Source of the DNA: Carthagonibacter metallireducens
GTDB lineage: Bacteria; Gemmatimonadota; Gemmatimonadetes; Palauibacterales; Palauibacteraceae
Length of the DNA stretch: 57,825 nt
NCBI GenBank assembly: GCA_023554445.1
Contig: JAMJQQ010000141.1
Coordinates: 1 to 57,825, forward strand
Reading direction: 5' to 3'
Within the stretch, counting starts at the first letter, position 1; every line of letters begins with the position of its first letter. Below are positions 50,425 to 57,825 of this stretch, piece after piece. The notes under the pieces are model-generated. The model worked only from the letters and a program-made list of their open reading frames with translations, did no database searches and had not been told where the DNA came from. Made by a program: the position numbers and the translations under genes.

Positions 50425-51554
50425 GCCGGGGTCATCTTTCCCAGCAGCCGCGACCCCCTGGCGCCCGTGGCCCAGCCGAGGTCCGAGGGGAAGCCGAGAC
50501 GATGCTGTCGCGCCAGCAGAGCAAACGCCGCTGCCTCTCGCGCGTCGCCGTCCCAGCCGGCGAACTCCAGCGGATGCACCGGGCAGTCCAGCCGGGTCCG
50601 GATCCGGCGAACCAGCTCGGGATTCCTCGCGCCTCCACCGCAGAGCAGCACCTCGTCCGGCTCGAATCCGAGGAACCCGTGGGCATCGGAGATCGTCCGA
50701 GCGGTCAACTCGGTAAGTGTGGCCAGCAGGTCCTCGGTGCGCTCGCCGGAGAAGCGGTCGAGCCACGGCGTAAGCGCGGCCGAACCGAACCGCTCCCGTC
50801 CCGTGCTCCTGGGCGGTCTCTTCGCGAAGAAGGGATCTGTGAGCCACGCGTCGAGCGCGGCGGGTACCACTTCGCCGGAGGCGGCCAGACTGCCGTCCAG
50901 GTCGAATCGCTGCGCTCCCGATGTCAGCAGACGTGTGGCCTCGTCGATCAGGGCCACGCCAGGCCCCGTGTCGAAGGCCGTCGGGGCGGCGCCCGACGCT
51001 TCCGCCGGGAGACCCGTGACGTTGGCCATGCCGCCGATGTTCTGGATCGCCCGGCCGCGGTCCGGATCGGAGAGAACGAGGAGATCGAACAGAGGCGTGA
51101 GCGGCGCACCGTGCCCGCCGGCCGCCACGTCCCGCACCCGGAAATCGTGGATTACGTCGATCCCCGTCCGTTCGGCGATCACCGCCGACTCTCCGAGCTG
51201 CAGGGTCGCTCCCCCGTCGCGCCCGGACGGCGGACGGTGCCATACGGTCTGCCCGTGGCTGCCGATGGCGATGACGGACCCGGGATCGATTCCGGCGTCA
51301 CCAAGCAGAGCCAGTGAAGCCGCGGCAAACCGCTCGCCGAGATCGAATCCGAGGTCGCAAAGCTCGGCGGAACCGGCACGGCCCGAAACGGCGGCCGAGA
51401 GCCGGGACGCGGTTTCCAGTTCGAAGGGATCCGTGCGAAAGGCCACGAGGTTGGCCTCGTCGGGCCGTTCGGCGCTTCCCCGGAGCTCGATCAGGGCCGC
51501 ATCGATCCCATCGAGGGAGGTGCCCGACATCAGGCCGACGTACAGGTCGCTCAC
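50421..51554 (-). CDS. anmK: Anhydro-N-acetylmuramic acid kinase
   Basis: 377 aa from GTG 51554, overlapping the murQ stop (GTGA). It has the family start YVGLMSGTSLDGIDAALIE, GSHGQTVWHRP, DFRVRDVAAGGHGAPLTPLFD, QNIGGMANVT, FDTGPGVALID and LLCGGGARNPEL. It phosphorylates and hydrates anhydroMurNAc to MurNAc-6-P, the substrate of MurQ encoded just upstream. Confidence 0.95.
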   Translation of the reverse strand: MSDLYVGLMSGTSLDGIDAALIELRGSAERPDEANLVAFRTDPFELETASRLSAAVSGRAGSAELCDLGFDLGERFAAASLALLGDAGIDPGSVIAIGSHGQTVWHRPPSGRDGGATLQLGESAVIAERTGIDVIHDFRVRDVAAGGHGAPLTPLFDLLVLSDPDRGRAIQNIGGMANVTGLPAEASGAAPTAFDTGPGVALIDEATRLLTSGAQRFDLDGSLAASGEVVPAALDAWLTDPFFAKRPPRSTGRERFGSAALTPWLDRFSGERTEDLLATLTELTARTISDAHGFLGFEPDEVLLCGGGARNPELVRRIRTRLDCPVHPLEFAGWDGDAREAAAFALLARQHRLGFPSDLGWATGARGSRLLGKMTPA

Positions 51555-52519
51555 GGCGCCTCTTCCGTCGTGTGTGCTGCCGGGAACCGCGCGAGACACT
51601 CTGCCAGGAACCCGCCGCACGCCTCCAGTCGCTCTTCGGCCATCCCGCGGTCCACACCCATCGCTTGCATGGCGAGGGCCGTCTTGACCCTGCCGTCGGC
51701 GCGGAAGAGGAGATCACTGGCGCGCGGCCGGTCGAGCCCGGTGAGCGCCTCGATGATCCGCAGGCTGCGGTCCTCGAGCTTCCGGCTGGTCGCCCGGAGA
51801 TCCACCATGAGATTCCCGTATACCTTGCCGAGCCGGACCATGGTCGCGGTCGTGATCGTGTTGAGCACCAGCTTGGTGGCGGTTCCTGCCTTGAGTCGGG
51901 TGGAGCCGACGATCGCCTCGGGTCCGGTCGGAATCGTGATCCTGTGATCCACCAGGGAGCTGAAATCCGACGGAGGTTCGGAGCAGGTCAGCAGGCCGGT
52001 GCCGGCACCGGCACCGAGGGCCTGCTCCACGGCTGCACGGACGAACGGGGTCGTTCCGGATGCGGCGATGCCCAGCACGAAATCTTCGGGCCCGACACCG
52101 GCGTCACGGATCGCCCATCGTCCCGCCTCCTCGTCGTCTTCCACCCCCTCCCGGGCCCTCACCAGCGCCTCCGGACCACCAGCGATGATCCCCTGCACCA
52201 TCTCCGGGTCGGTGCCGAAAGTGGGCGGGCACTCCGCCGCGTCCAGCACGCCGAGACGACCGCTTGTGCCCGCGCCGACGTAGAACAGTCGGCCGCCTCG
52301 CGAAAGCCGGCCCGCCACGTCGTCGACTACCGAGGCAATCGCGTCCGTCGATCGTTTCACGACATCGGGAACGGACCTGTCCTCGAAATTCAGCAGGTCG
52401 ATGATCGCGGCCGTGTCGGCCCGATCGATCCGGGCCGTGCGCGGATTGTACTGCTCCGTCAGCCGGTCGTCCCCGAGGTCCATCGGCCCGATTCGATCGA
52501 GGCGTTCGTTTCCCGTCAC
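51551..52519 (-). CDS. murQ: N-acetylmuramic acid 6-phosphate etherase
   Basis: 322 aa from GTG 52519. ATG 52483 (310 aa) fits the family N-terminus better and is a fair alternative. The SIS domain has FYVGAGTSGRLGVLDAAECPPTFG, the family signature, plus GIAASGTTPFV and SRKLEDRSLRIIE near the C-terminal helices. It splits MurNAc-6-P to GlcNAc-6-P and lactate. It leads the recycling group, with overlapping anmK and nagZ genes downstream. Confidence 0.95.
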   Translation of the reverse strand: MTGNERLDRIGPMDLGDDRLTEQYNPRTARIDRADTAAIIDLLNFEDRSVPDVVKRSTDAIASVVDDVAGRLSRGGRLFYVGAGTSGRLGVLDAAECPPTFGTDPEMVQGIIAGGPEALVRAREGVEDDEEAGRWAIRDAGVGPEDFVLGIAASGTTPFVRAAVEQALGAGAGTGLLTCSEPPSDFSSLVDHRITIPTGPEAIVGSTRLKAGTATKLVLNTITTATMVRLGKVYGNLMVDLRATSRKLEDRSLRIIEALTGLDRPRASDLLFRADGRVKTALAMQAMGVDRGMAEERLEACGGFLAECLARFPAAHTTEEAP

Positions 52520-52534
52520 GCAGTGCGACCGAGA

Positions 52535-53485
52535 TCAGAAGTAGTAGCGCAGGTCGAATTCCACGATCCCGAATTTGGCCCGATTGTCGTCGCCCTGGAG
52601 GGGCACGCTGGAACCGGAAAACTGCAGTCCGATCGTGAAGTCGTTCCGGGCCACGTAGCCGACGCGGAGATATCCGGTACTGATGCTTCCATCGACGTCC
52701 TGCGACGCCTCGGGATACGAGTCGTACAGGTAACCGAGCGCCACGTTGAGCGGAATGTTCCGCCAGGAGGCGAGGTCGAAGTCGAGCTGTGCGCCGAGCT
52801 GCGTGAACACCTCGTCGTCTTCATCCCGCCGCACCGACTCGCCGACTCCCAGGTTCGCAACTGCGATGATCCCGAACAGGGGTGAGAAGGCGTGCGCGTA
52901 GCGGCCACCACCCGAGAAGCGGAGCGTGTTCGACTTGCGGACGATGTCCGCTTCGACTCCTTCGATCACATCCTCTACGAAGCCGGCGATGTCCACCTGG
53001 GTGACGCTCTTGTTCGAAACCTCGAAGTCCAGCGACAGCATGTCGCGCTCGGACTCGAGCACGCGGGCCAGCCAGCCGATTTCAAACCCGGTGATCGTGT
53101 TGACGCCTCGCGCCAGCAGGGTGCCGAGTTCGGTTCCCAGACGTGCGTCGACGGCGTAGCCGACCCGGAATGCGAACCAGTCCACGATTCTCTGCTGGTA
53201 CTCGAAGTCGATGGTGGCGTACAGCAACTCACCCTCGAGGCCGGGGATCGTGTCACCATCGATCACGATCGGCGGCTGCAGCAGGTCGGTCGCCTGCCCG
53301 AGACCCAGGTAGGATACCACGTGGGTGCGGATCCACGGGTCTCCTACCGTGCGCGTCGGGCTGAACCGGTGACCGTCGAGTTCCGGATAGGGACCGGGTG
53401 CGTCCTGCGCCCCGAGCGGCGGGGAGACGAAACACAGCAGCAGGGCGACAGCCGCGAGGTGCATGGAGCGGCGGCATACGTTCAT
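52535..53485 (-). CDS. Outer-membrane beta-barrel protein
   Basis: 316 aa from ATG 53485, which has a very strong GGGGAGGTGAG upstream. The signal peptide is HLAAVALLLCFVSPPLGAQ. Repeated amphipathic strands run throughout, and the last strand is FGIVEFDLRYYF with the terminal Phe used by the BAM complex. No family was recognised beyond the barrel. It starts 1 bp after the second barrel gene, and both precede the murQ cluster. Confidence 0.78.
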   Translation of the reverse strand: MNVCRRSMHLAAVALLLCFVSPPLGAQDAPGPYPELDGHRFSPTRTVGDPWIRTHVVSYLGLGQATDLLQPPIVIDGDTIPGLEGELLYATIDFEYQQRIVDWFAFRVGYAVDARLGTELGTLLARGVNTITGFEIGWLARVLESERDMLSLDFEVSNKSVTQVDIAGFVEDVIEGVEADIVRKSNTLRFSGGGRYAHAFSPLFGIIAVANLGVGESVRRDEDDEVFTQLGAQLDFDLASWRNIPLNVALGYLYDSYPEASQDVDGSISTGYLRVGYVARNDFTIGLQFSGSSVPLQGDDNRAKFGIVEFDLRYYF

Positions 53486-53486
53486 C

Positions 53487-54152
53487 TCACTCACCTCCCC
53501 CAAGCGGGATCCACAGGCCGGCCAGGAGCTCGAAGCCGGAAGAGCGGAAGCGGGCCGGGATCAGCGTCTCGGCGCCGATGTCCACCTCGACCTCCGAGAT
53601 GTCGAGCAGGCTCTGGCTGTAGCGGGCCTCGATCGTCAGCCGCGGCTTGCCGATCGGGAACTGCCCGCCGACACCGAATTTCACGGCCACGTCGAAGTCC
53701 CTGACCGAGTCCTTGACGTCCTCGTCCTCGCCGTCGCCCTCCACGGGCGCCAGGGTCGCATCGAGCAGGAAGCCGACGTCCAACCCGCTGTTGACGAACA
53801 GCTTGCCGCCGCCCGGCTCGATCTTCAGCAGCAACGGGATGGAGACGTACGACAGGCCGAGTGACAGGCTGTCCTGGCGCTCGTCCTGCCCCTCTGTGTC
53901 GAAGGCGATCTTCGTGCCTCGCTCGACCCAGCCCGGCTGCACGCTGATCCATACGGCCTCTGCTACAGCGAATTCGACGAGACCGCCGAACACCGGTCCG
54001 GTCCGGCTGCGGTATTCCGCATTGGAAGGCGCATCGCCGCTCAGACTCGAGCTGGTGATTCCGCCGTAGGCCCCGATTCGGACCTGGGCCCATGCGTCGG
54101 GCGCGAAGACCGCGAGCAGCAGGCCTGCAAGCGCCGGTACGATTCTGCGCAT
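53487..54152 (-). CDS. Outer-membrane beta-barrel protein (PorT-like)
   Basis: 221 aa from ATG 54152 with GGAG upstream. The signal peptide is MRRIVPALAGLLLAVFAPDAWAQ. The body alternates strands (VRIGAYGGITSSSL, VFGGLVEFAVAEAVWISVQPG, SYVSIPLLLKIEPGGGKLFVNSG), matching the OMP_b-brl_2 (PorT) type. The end LLAGLWIPLGGGE lacks a terminal aromatic residue. Probably an envelope structural or transport protein. The role is unknown. Confidence 0.78.
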   Translation of the reverse strand: MRRIVPALAGLLLAVFAPDAWAQVRIGAYGGITSSSLSGDAPSNAEYRSRTGPVFGGLVEFAVAEAVWISVQPGWVERGTKIAFDTEGQDERQDSLSLGLSYVSIPLLLKIEPGGGKLFVNSGLDVGFLLDATLAPVEGDGEDEDVKDSVRDFDVAVKFGVGGQFPIGKPRLTIEARYSQSLLDISEVEVDIGAETLIPARFRSSGFELLAGLWIPLGGGE

Positions 54153-54368
54153 GCTGAACTCCGGGCGTGAGATGAGCCTGGCCCCGTCAGGAGAGGACCC
54201 GCAGCGGGGCGACGATTCCAACTGAACGTCCGGCAACCGCGCCCGCAATGCTCGAAACTGCATCTGTCGGCTCGAGCTGGCTTTCGGCGGCCCGGGCACG
54301 CCGACATCTTGTGCTGATCGCCGGCAAGGTTGGCTCACCTCCCCGCGAGCGAACGGAAGGCGCAACAC

Positions 54369-55577
54369 GTGCGAGCATCTCGACCCGCCATCTGCCTGTT
54401 GCTGGCTTTTCTGATGGGCCCCGCCTCCGGGTACGCGCAGGAAGCCGAGCCCGACTCCCTGCCGGATGATCCACCCATTCGTGTCGGCCACGGCGACAAG
54501 GGCTTCGAGTTCGAGACGGCAGACGGCCGGTTTCTCCTCCAACTGCAGGCGCGGCTGCAATTCCGGATCTCCCACCCGTTCGATTCCGACCCGGAAACGT
54601 TCCAGGAATTCACGGGAAACGACGACCTGTCATTCGCCGTCCGCCGGGCCCGTCTTAAAGTCGGCGGCCACGCCTTCGAGCCGTGGCTCAATTACTACTT
54701 CGAGTACGAGCTGGCCAATTCCGCGCTGCTCAACTTCGAAGCGAAGGTCGAGAAGTGGAAGGCCCTGAGCCTGCACGTGGGGCAATGGAAGGTCGAATAC
54801 AACCGCGAGAGGATGATCTCCTCCGGGAAGCAGCAGACCGCCGATCGGTCGATCCTCACCTACCCTTTCACGATCGACCGGCAGCAGGGAGTGTCGCTGT
54901 ACGGACGGCTTCGGGGTAGCGGCGCGGCCGATTTCAGCTACTGGGCCGGCGTGTTCAGTGGAAACGGCCGGGGCGAGAAAGGTGACGACGAGGTCCCGAT
55001 GTGGACGGGGCGGCTGCAGTGGAATCCGTTCGGCGAGGCCGTTCCGATGTCCGGATCTGATCTGCAGCGGCACGAGGATCCGGTGGCGATCGTGGCCCTG
55101 GCGGGAGCCACCAACCGAAGCCCCTACACCCGCTTCTCGCAGTCGGGCGGAGGCCAGCTGCCGGGATTCGACGAGGGCATCGAGGGGCAGTACCGGGTGA
55201 ACCAGGCGGTGCTGGAGACCGCGTTCATGTGGAACGGGCTCTCCTGGCAACAGGAGCTGCACTGGAAGGAGATCGACGACCGCGTGAACGGCGGCACCAC
55301 GGAGCTGCTCGGAAACCTCCTGCAGCTCGGCTACTTCTTCGGAGAGATCTGGTCGTTCGTCCCGCCGCCGCTGGAGCTGGCGGCGCGTTACGCGCTCTAC
55401 GACCCGGACCGGGACGCGGACGAGGACAACCGGCAGGAGTTCACGTTCGCGGCGAACTGGTTCTTCAAAGGGCACCTCAACAAGCTGACGGCGGAGCTTT
55501 CCTACCTGGACTACGAGCTGGATGGCGTCGTCAGGGACGGGACCCGGTTCCGGCTGCAGTGGGACGTGTCGTTCTAG
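54369..55577 (+). CDS. Phosphate-selective (OprO/OprP-type) porin
   Basis: 402 aa from GTG 54369 with GGAAGG upstream; a TTG at 54330 is an alternative. The signal peptide is RASRPAICLLLAFLMGPASGYAQ. The barrel has FLLQLQARLQFRIS, DDLSFAVRRARLKVGG, FEPWLNYYFEYEL, WKALSLHVGQWKVEYNRERM and WQQELHWKEIDDR, ending in RLQWDVSF with terminal Phe. OprP-type porins carry phosphate or polyphosphate. The specificity is a family-level inference. Confidence 0.88.
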   Translation: MRASRPAICLLLAFLMGPASGYAQEAEPDSLPDDPPIRVGHGDKGFEFETADGRFLLQLQARLQFRISHPFDSDPETFQEFTGNDDLSFAVRRARLKVGGHAFEPWLNYYFEYELANSALLNFEAKVEKWKALSLHVGQWKVEYNRERMISSGKQQTADRSILTYPFTIDRQQGVSLYGRLRGSGAADFSYWAGVFSGNGRGEKGDDEVPMWTGRLQWNPFGEAVPMSGSDLQRHEDPVAIVALAGATNRSPYTRFSQSGGGQLPGFDEGIEGQYRVNQAVLETAFMWNGLSWQQELHWKEIDDRVNGGTTELLGNLLQLGYFFGEIWSFVPPPLELAARYALYDPDRDADEDNRQEFTFAANWFFKGHLNKLTAELSYLDYELDGVVRDGTRFRLQWDVSF

Positions 55578-55620
55578 GAGGCTGGCCCGGGAGAATCAGC
55601 GAAGATCTGCACCAATGCGG

Positions 55621-55652
55621 AGCGGGCGGCCGTCCTTCGACGACCGCCCGCT
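55621..55652. terminator. Bidirectional terminator between porin and DUF3604 genes
   Basis: A 9-bp perfect outer stem AGCGGGCGG/CCGCCCGCT, with an inner CGTC/GACG stem and a CTTC loop. It lies between two convergent genes about 45 and 35 bp from their stops. It has no clear T-tract, but the stability is high. Confidence 0.65.
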
Positions 55653-55685
55653 GACACCAGGGCCCGACTTCTGAGCTTAGACCTT

Positions 55686-57623
55686 CTATGGCGTGTACCA
55701 GATCGGGGAGGTGTACGCCCGCTCCTGCGTGACCATCGGGATCTCGTCCGGGAAGTCGAGATCGTACCTCGCCGCCTCGTACGCCGTCCACCGGGGCGTG
55801 GGAATCTCGATCACCCGGGCGTAGTAGAACGCGCTTTGCGTACGGTCGAAATCCGGGTCCTCCCACACCGTGATCAGCTCGGGCGACCCGATCGAGTTCG
55901 TCCAGGTGGCGTTCGCCACGTCCACCGTGTTGCCGACCGGGGGCAGCTTGCCGTCCGAGCCGGGGCGCCGGTCCCCCGACCAGGCGACGTCGTACACCAT
56001 TTCGTGCAGCTCGCCGCTCGCATCCCGCCACCCCTTCACGATCTGGATCCTGTCCAGATTGCCGGACATCGGGTCCTTCATCGCGGCAACCAGGAACTTC
56101 GGCGAGGCACCGGAGGGCGAAGACCGCAGCGTTCCGCCCATCGGCACGCCCTTCGTGTAGCCCACGCTCGCAGGCAGTCGGCTCAGCGCGTCCGCCTCCT
56201 CGAATTCCCAGCCTCCGAAGAACCGCACGATCATCCGGGGTCCGGTCGTGGCGTAGGTCTCCTTCCGCATCATCGCGTCGAACAGCGCTTTGCGCGTGTT
56301 CTCGGTCGCCCACACGCCAGCATAGCCGGACGACACCATCGACCAGCTCGTGTACTCGGCGTCACCCATCTTGGCCATCGGGTGTTCCCAGCGTTCTGCG
56401 CTCGGTTCGGTACCGGAATGCTTGCCGAAGAAGTTGTCTTCGCCCGCCGTGGCGAGAGCCGTGTGGCTGTCTGTCGAGCCGATCATTCCGAACTTGTACG
56501 GGTTGGTGCCGAGCTCGGCCTCGGCCCGCAGTCCGAGCTTGAGCCCGCTGCGGGCATACTCGTACTGCAGCATGTCGTCCTGCTTGACCTCGGTGAGATC
56601 GAGGTTGCCCTGGTCCCAGGTCTCGTAGTCGGCGAACTCGTCTTCGGGCGACAGATACGGGTGCGCCTCCCCGTCTCCCTTGATCTGGGTCACCTCGTAC
56701 AGCGGCTCCCAGCGAGCCCGGGTTTCGGCGTATTCCCTGTCGATCTGCCGCCCGGTAAACGACTCGATCCACGGGAACATGATCCCGTTCGACAGGTTGC
56801 CGTTGTGCGCGATCGCGAGCACGCTTCCGCCCGTCTTGTCCTCATAGGCCTGCAGCTGCGTCCACAGGTCCCGGGGGTTATCGGAGCCGAGCGGCGCCAG
56901 GGTCGTGTAAGGAATCACCTGACTGGCCCGGTCGGCATCGTCGCGGAAGATCACCACCCGGTGCAGGTTGGCTCCCCGCGTGTTGGAGGTCCACTCGTAT
57001 CCGATGAACGCCGTGAATTTGCCGGGCTCGTCGTATTCCTCGGCCGCGTCCAGGGCTACGTCCCAGGCGTCCCTGAATTCCGGGCTGCCGGGAGGCGACT
57101 TGAGCGCCTCGGGAAATGTGCCGTCCGAGAACGCCCCGATGATCTCCACCGCGGCCTCGACACCCTGCTGCCCGCCCGCCTGCACCATGTCGTACCAGCG
57201 CTTCCCCGTCGGGTCCGCCAGCATGTCCGGATCGCCCTCGAACAGTCGCGGGAAGAACCCCATATTGTCCGAGTGGTCGGCCACCACGAGGAAGTCCAGC
57301 GGCCGGTCCAGCTTCACCTGGAGCCCGGTCGACGAGACCACCTCCTCGCCGCGTGCGAACCGGTAGGCGTCCTTCGGCAGCAGGCGCGCGCCGAACGATC
57401 CGGCATCGAACGACATGCCCGTGTGCAGGTGCGTGTCTCCCCAGTACACCTGGGTCGGGAAATTCCGACCTGCGTAGGGGGAGAAGTGGTCCTGAGCCGG
57501 GAATGCCCCGGAAGCCTCTGCACTCGGTGGCGGCAGGCCGGGCGAGTCCTGGGCGAGCGCAGTGTCGGCGGACAGGGCCAGACCGGCCAGCGCCAGGCCG
57601 GTCAAAGTCATGATTCGATGCAC
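55686..57623 (-). CDS. Secreted DUF3604 protein
   Basis: 645 aa from GTG 57623, set by AGGAG 8 bases upstream (ATG 57611 is also possible). The signal peptide is IMTLTGLALAGLALSADTALAQ. The N-terminal YWGDTHLHTGMSFDAGSFGARL is the PHP-like metal motif of the DUF3604 family. VVADHSDNMGFF, GYEWTSN, IAHNGNLSNG and GMIGSTDSHTA supply further His/Asp ligands. This family is uncharacterised but looks like a metal-dependent hydrolase. It probably acts in the periplasm or outside. Confidence 0.93.
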   Translation of the reverse strand: MHRIMTLTGLALAGLALSADTALAQDSPGLPPPSAEASGAFPAQDHFSPYAGRNFPTQVYWGDTHLHTGMSFDAGSFGARLLPKDAYRFARGEEVVSSTGLQVKLDRPLDFLVVADHSDNMGFFPRLFEGDPDMLADPTGKRWYDMVQAGGQQGVEAAVEIIGAFSDGTFPEALKSPPGSPEFRDAWDVALDAAEEYDEPGKFTAFIGYEWTSNTRGANLHRVVIFRDDADRASQVIPYTTLAPLGSDNPRDLWTQLQAYEDKTGGSVLAIAHNGNLSNGIMFPWIESFTGRQIDREYAETRARWEPLYEVTQIKGDGEAHPYLSPEDEFADYETWDQGNLDLTEVKQDDMLQYEYARSGLKLGLRAEAELGTNPYKFGMIGSTDSHTALATAGEDNFFGKHSGTEPSAERWEHPMAKMGDAEYTSWSMVSSGYAGVWATENTRKALFDAMMRKETYATTGPRMIVRFFGGWEFEEADALSRLPASVGYTKGVPMGGTLRSSPSGASPKFLVAAMKDPMSGNLDRIQIVKGWRDASGELHEMVYDVAWSGDRRPGSDGKLPPVGNTVDVANATWTNSIGSPELITVWEDPDFDRTQSAFYYARVIEIPTPRWTAYEAARYDLDFPDEIPMVTQERAYTSPIWYTP

Positions 57624-57696
57624 GGTGATCACTCCTGCAGTGTCGATTGACGTGAAGGCGGGGGCCGACTCAGGATGTAGCGGCAACCTGATGAGG

Positions 57697-57732
57697 TCAA
57701 CTGCCGGGCGTTCCAGACTGAATCCTGTCCAT
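57697..57732 (-). CDS. Possible 11-residue leader peptide
   Basis: ATG at 57732 is preceded by a near-ideal GAAGGAG and reads 11 codons (MDRIQSGTPGS), then TGA. It lies about 75 bp upstream of the DUF3604 start. It may be a leader ORF or a chance ribosome site. Nothing else supports it. Confidence 0.25.
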   Translation of the reverse strand: MDRIQSGTPGS

Positions 57733-57781
57733 CGCGTTCTCCTTCGGACAGGAGTCACGGTTGGTATACTTCGTGACCGTC

Positions 57782-57825
57782 ATGAGTGCCGGGGGCCGCG
57801 GCAGGCCCGAGGTGATGTCGACCGG
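57782..57825 (+). CDS. Possible start of a gene, cut by the right edge
   Basis: ATG at 57782 opens a frame to the window end (MSAGGRGRPEVMST). A TATACT element at 57765-57770 would start transcription a few bases before it, giving a nearly leaderless mRNA. No Shine-Dalgarno sequence is seen. Only 14 codons are visible. Confidence 0.2.
   Translation, partial: MSAGGRGRPEVMST

Noticed and set aside
1..57825. CRISPR array, prophage or integrated element
   Set aside because: No regularly spaced repeats, integrase, terminase or att-like duplications next to the two tRNA genes were seen.

Overview
The window is a high-GC, densely packed bacterial chromosome segment with many GTG/TTG starts and many 4-base ATGA/GTGA gene overlaps. 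Signal peptides, a TonB-independent porin, outer-membrane beta-barrels, a family 9 (heptosyltransferase-like) glycosyltransferase and lipoboxes point to a diderm. A class II ribonucleotide reductase, an M48 protease, DUF3604 and SSS symporters, and an ECF sigma/anti-sigma pair would suit a Gemmatimonadota-like organism. That placement is an inference from gene content only. I see no phage, plasmid, CRISPR or intact insertion sequence.

Layout. (1) 1-6.6 kb, minus strand: glmM-glmS-hypothetical-cysS, then a promoter driving tRNA-Thr, tRNA-Tyr and tuf (cut by the window edge). A small IS200-like protein with its catalytic residues lost lies upstream of glmM. (2) 6.7-11.3 kb, plus strand: a trans-sulfuration PLP enzyme, an M48 protease, purD and mutM, with a convergent YfcE-type phosphoesterase. 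(3) 12-15.8 kb, plus strand: an envelope-stress module of ECF sigma factor, zinc-type anti-sigma factor, a bactofilin-like membrane protein and a secreted beta-repeat protein. (4) 28-15.8 kb, minus strand: a long, tightly overlapping gene train of lepA, GT9, ROK kinase, PfkB kinase, a STAS-HATPase protein, a STAS-winged-helix protein, penicillin acylase, YpdA-like reductase, NifU-like, Mrp and SAM hydrolase. (5) 28-36 kb: pyruvate kinase, a PhnP-like hydrolase, a cold-shock protein with an RG-rich tail, rpsU, a lipoprotein with a pilin-like domain, a class IV aminotransferase/MBL pair, and ispG. (6) 36-44.7 kb: a 72-aa orphan gene with a promoter carrying tandem NrdR-type boxes, an aminotransferase, a methyltransferase, a split lysine-ketoglutarate reductase/saccharopine dehydrogenase-type pair, and nrdJ with its own tandem NrdR boxes. 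(7) 54.2-44.7 kb, minus strand: two outer-membrane barrels followed by a peptidoglycan-recycling cluster murQ-anmK-nagZ-SSS symporter-amidase-gamma carbonic anhydrase. (8) 54.4-57.8 kb: a phosphate-selective-type porin converging on a secreted DUF3604 protein.

How the genes work together. glmM, glmS, murQ, anmK, nagZ and the amidase link amino-sugar synthesis to cell-wall turnover. The SSS symporter sits where a muropeptide or amino-sugar importer would be expected. The two promoters with tandem boxes 31-32 bp apart share one architecture and probably one repressor. The most novel-looking items are the second NrdR-type promoter with phased DnaA-box-like repeats, the HATPase plus STAS-winged-helix pair, the degenerate IS200-like gene, and the symporter in the recycling cluster.
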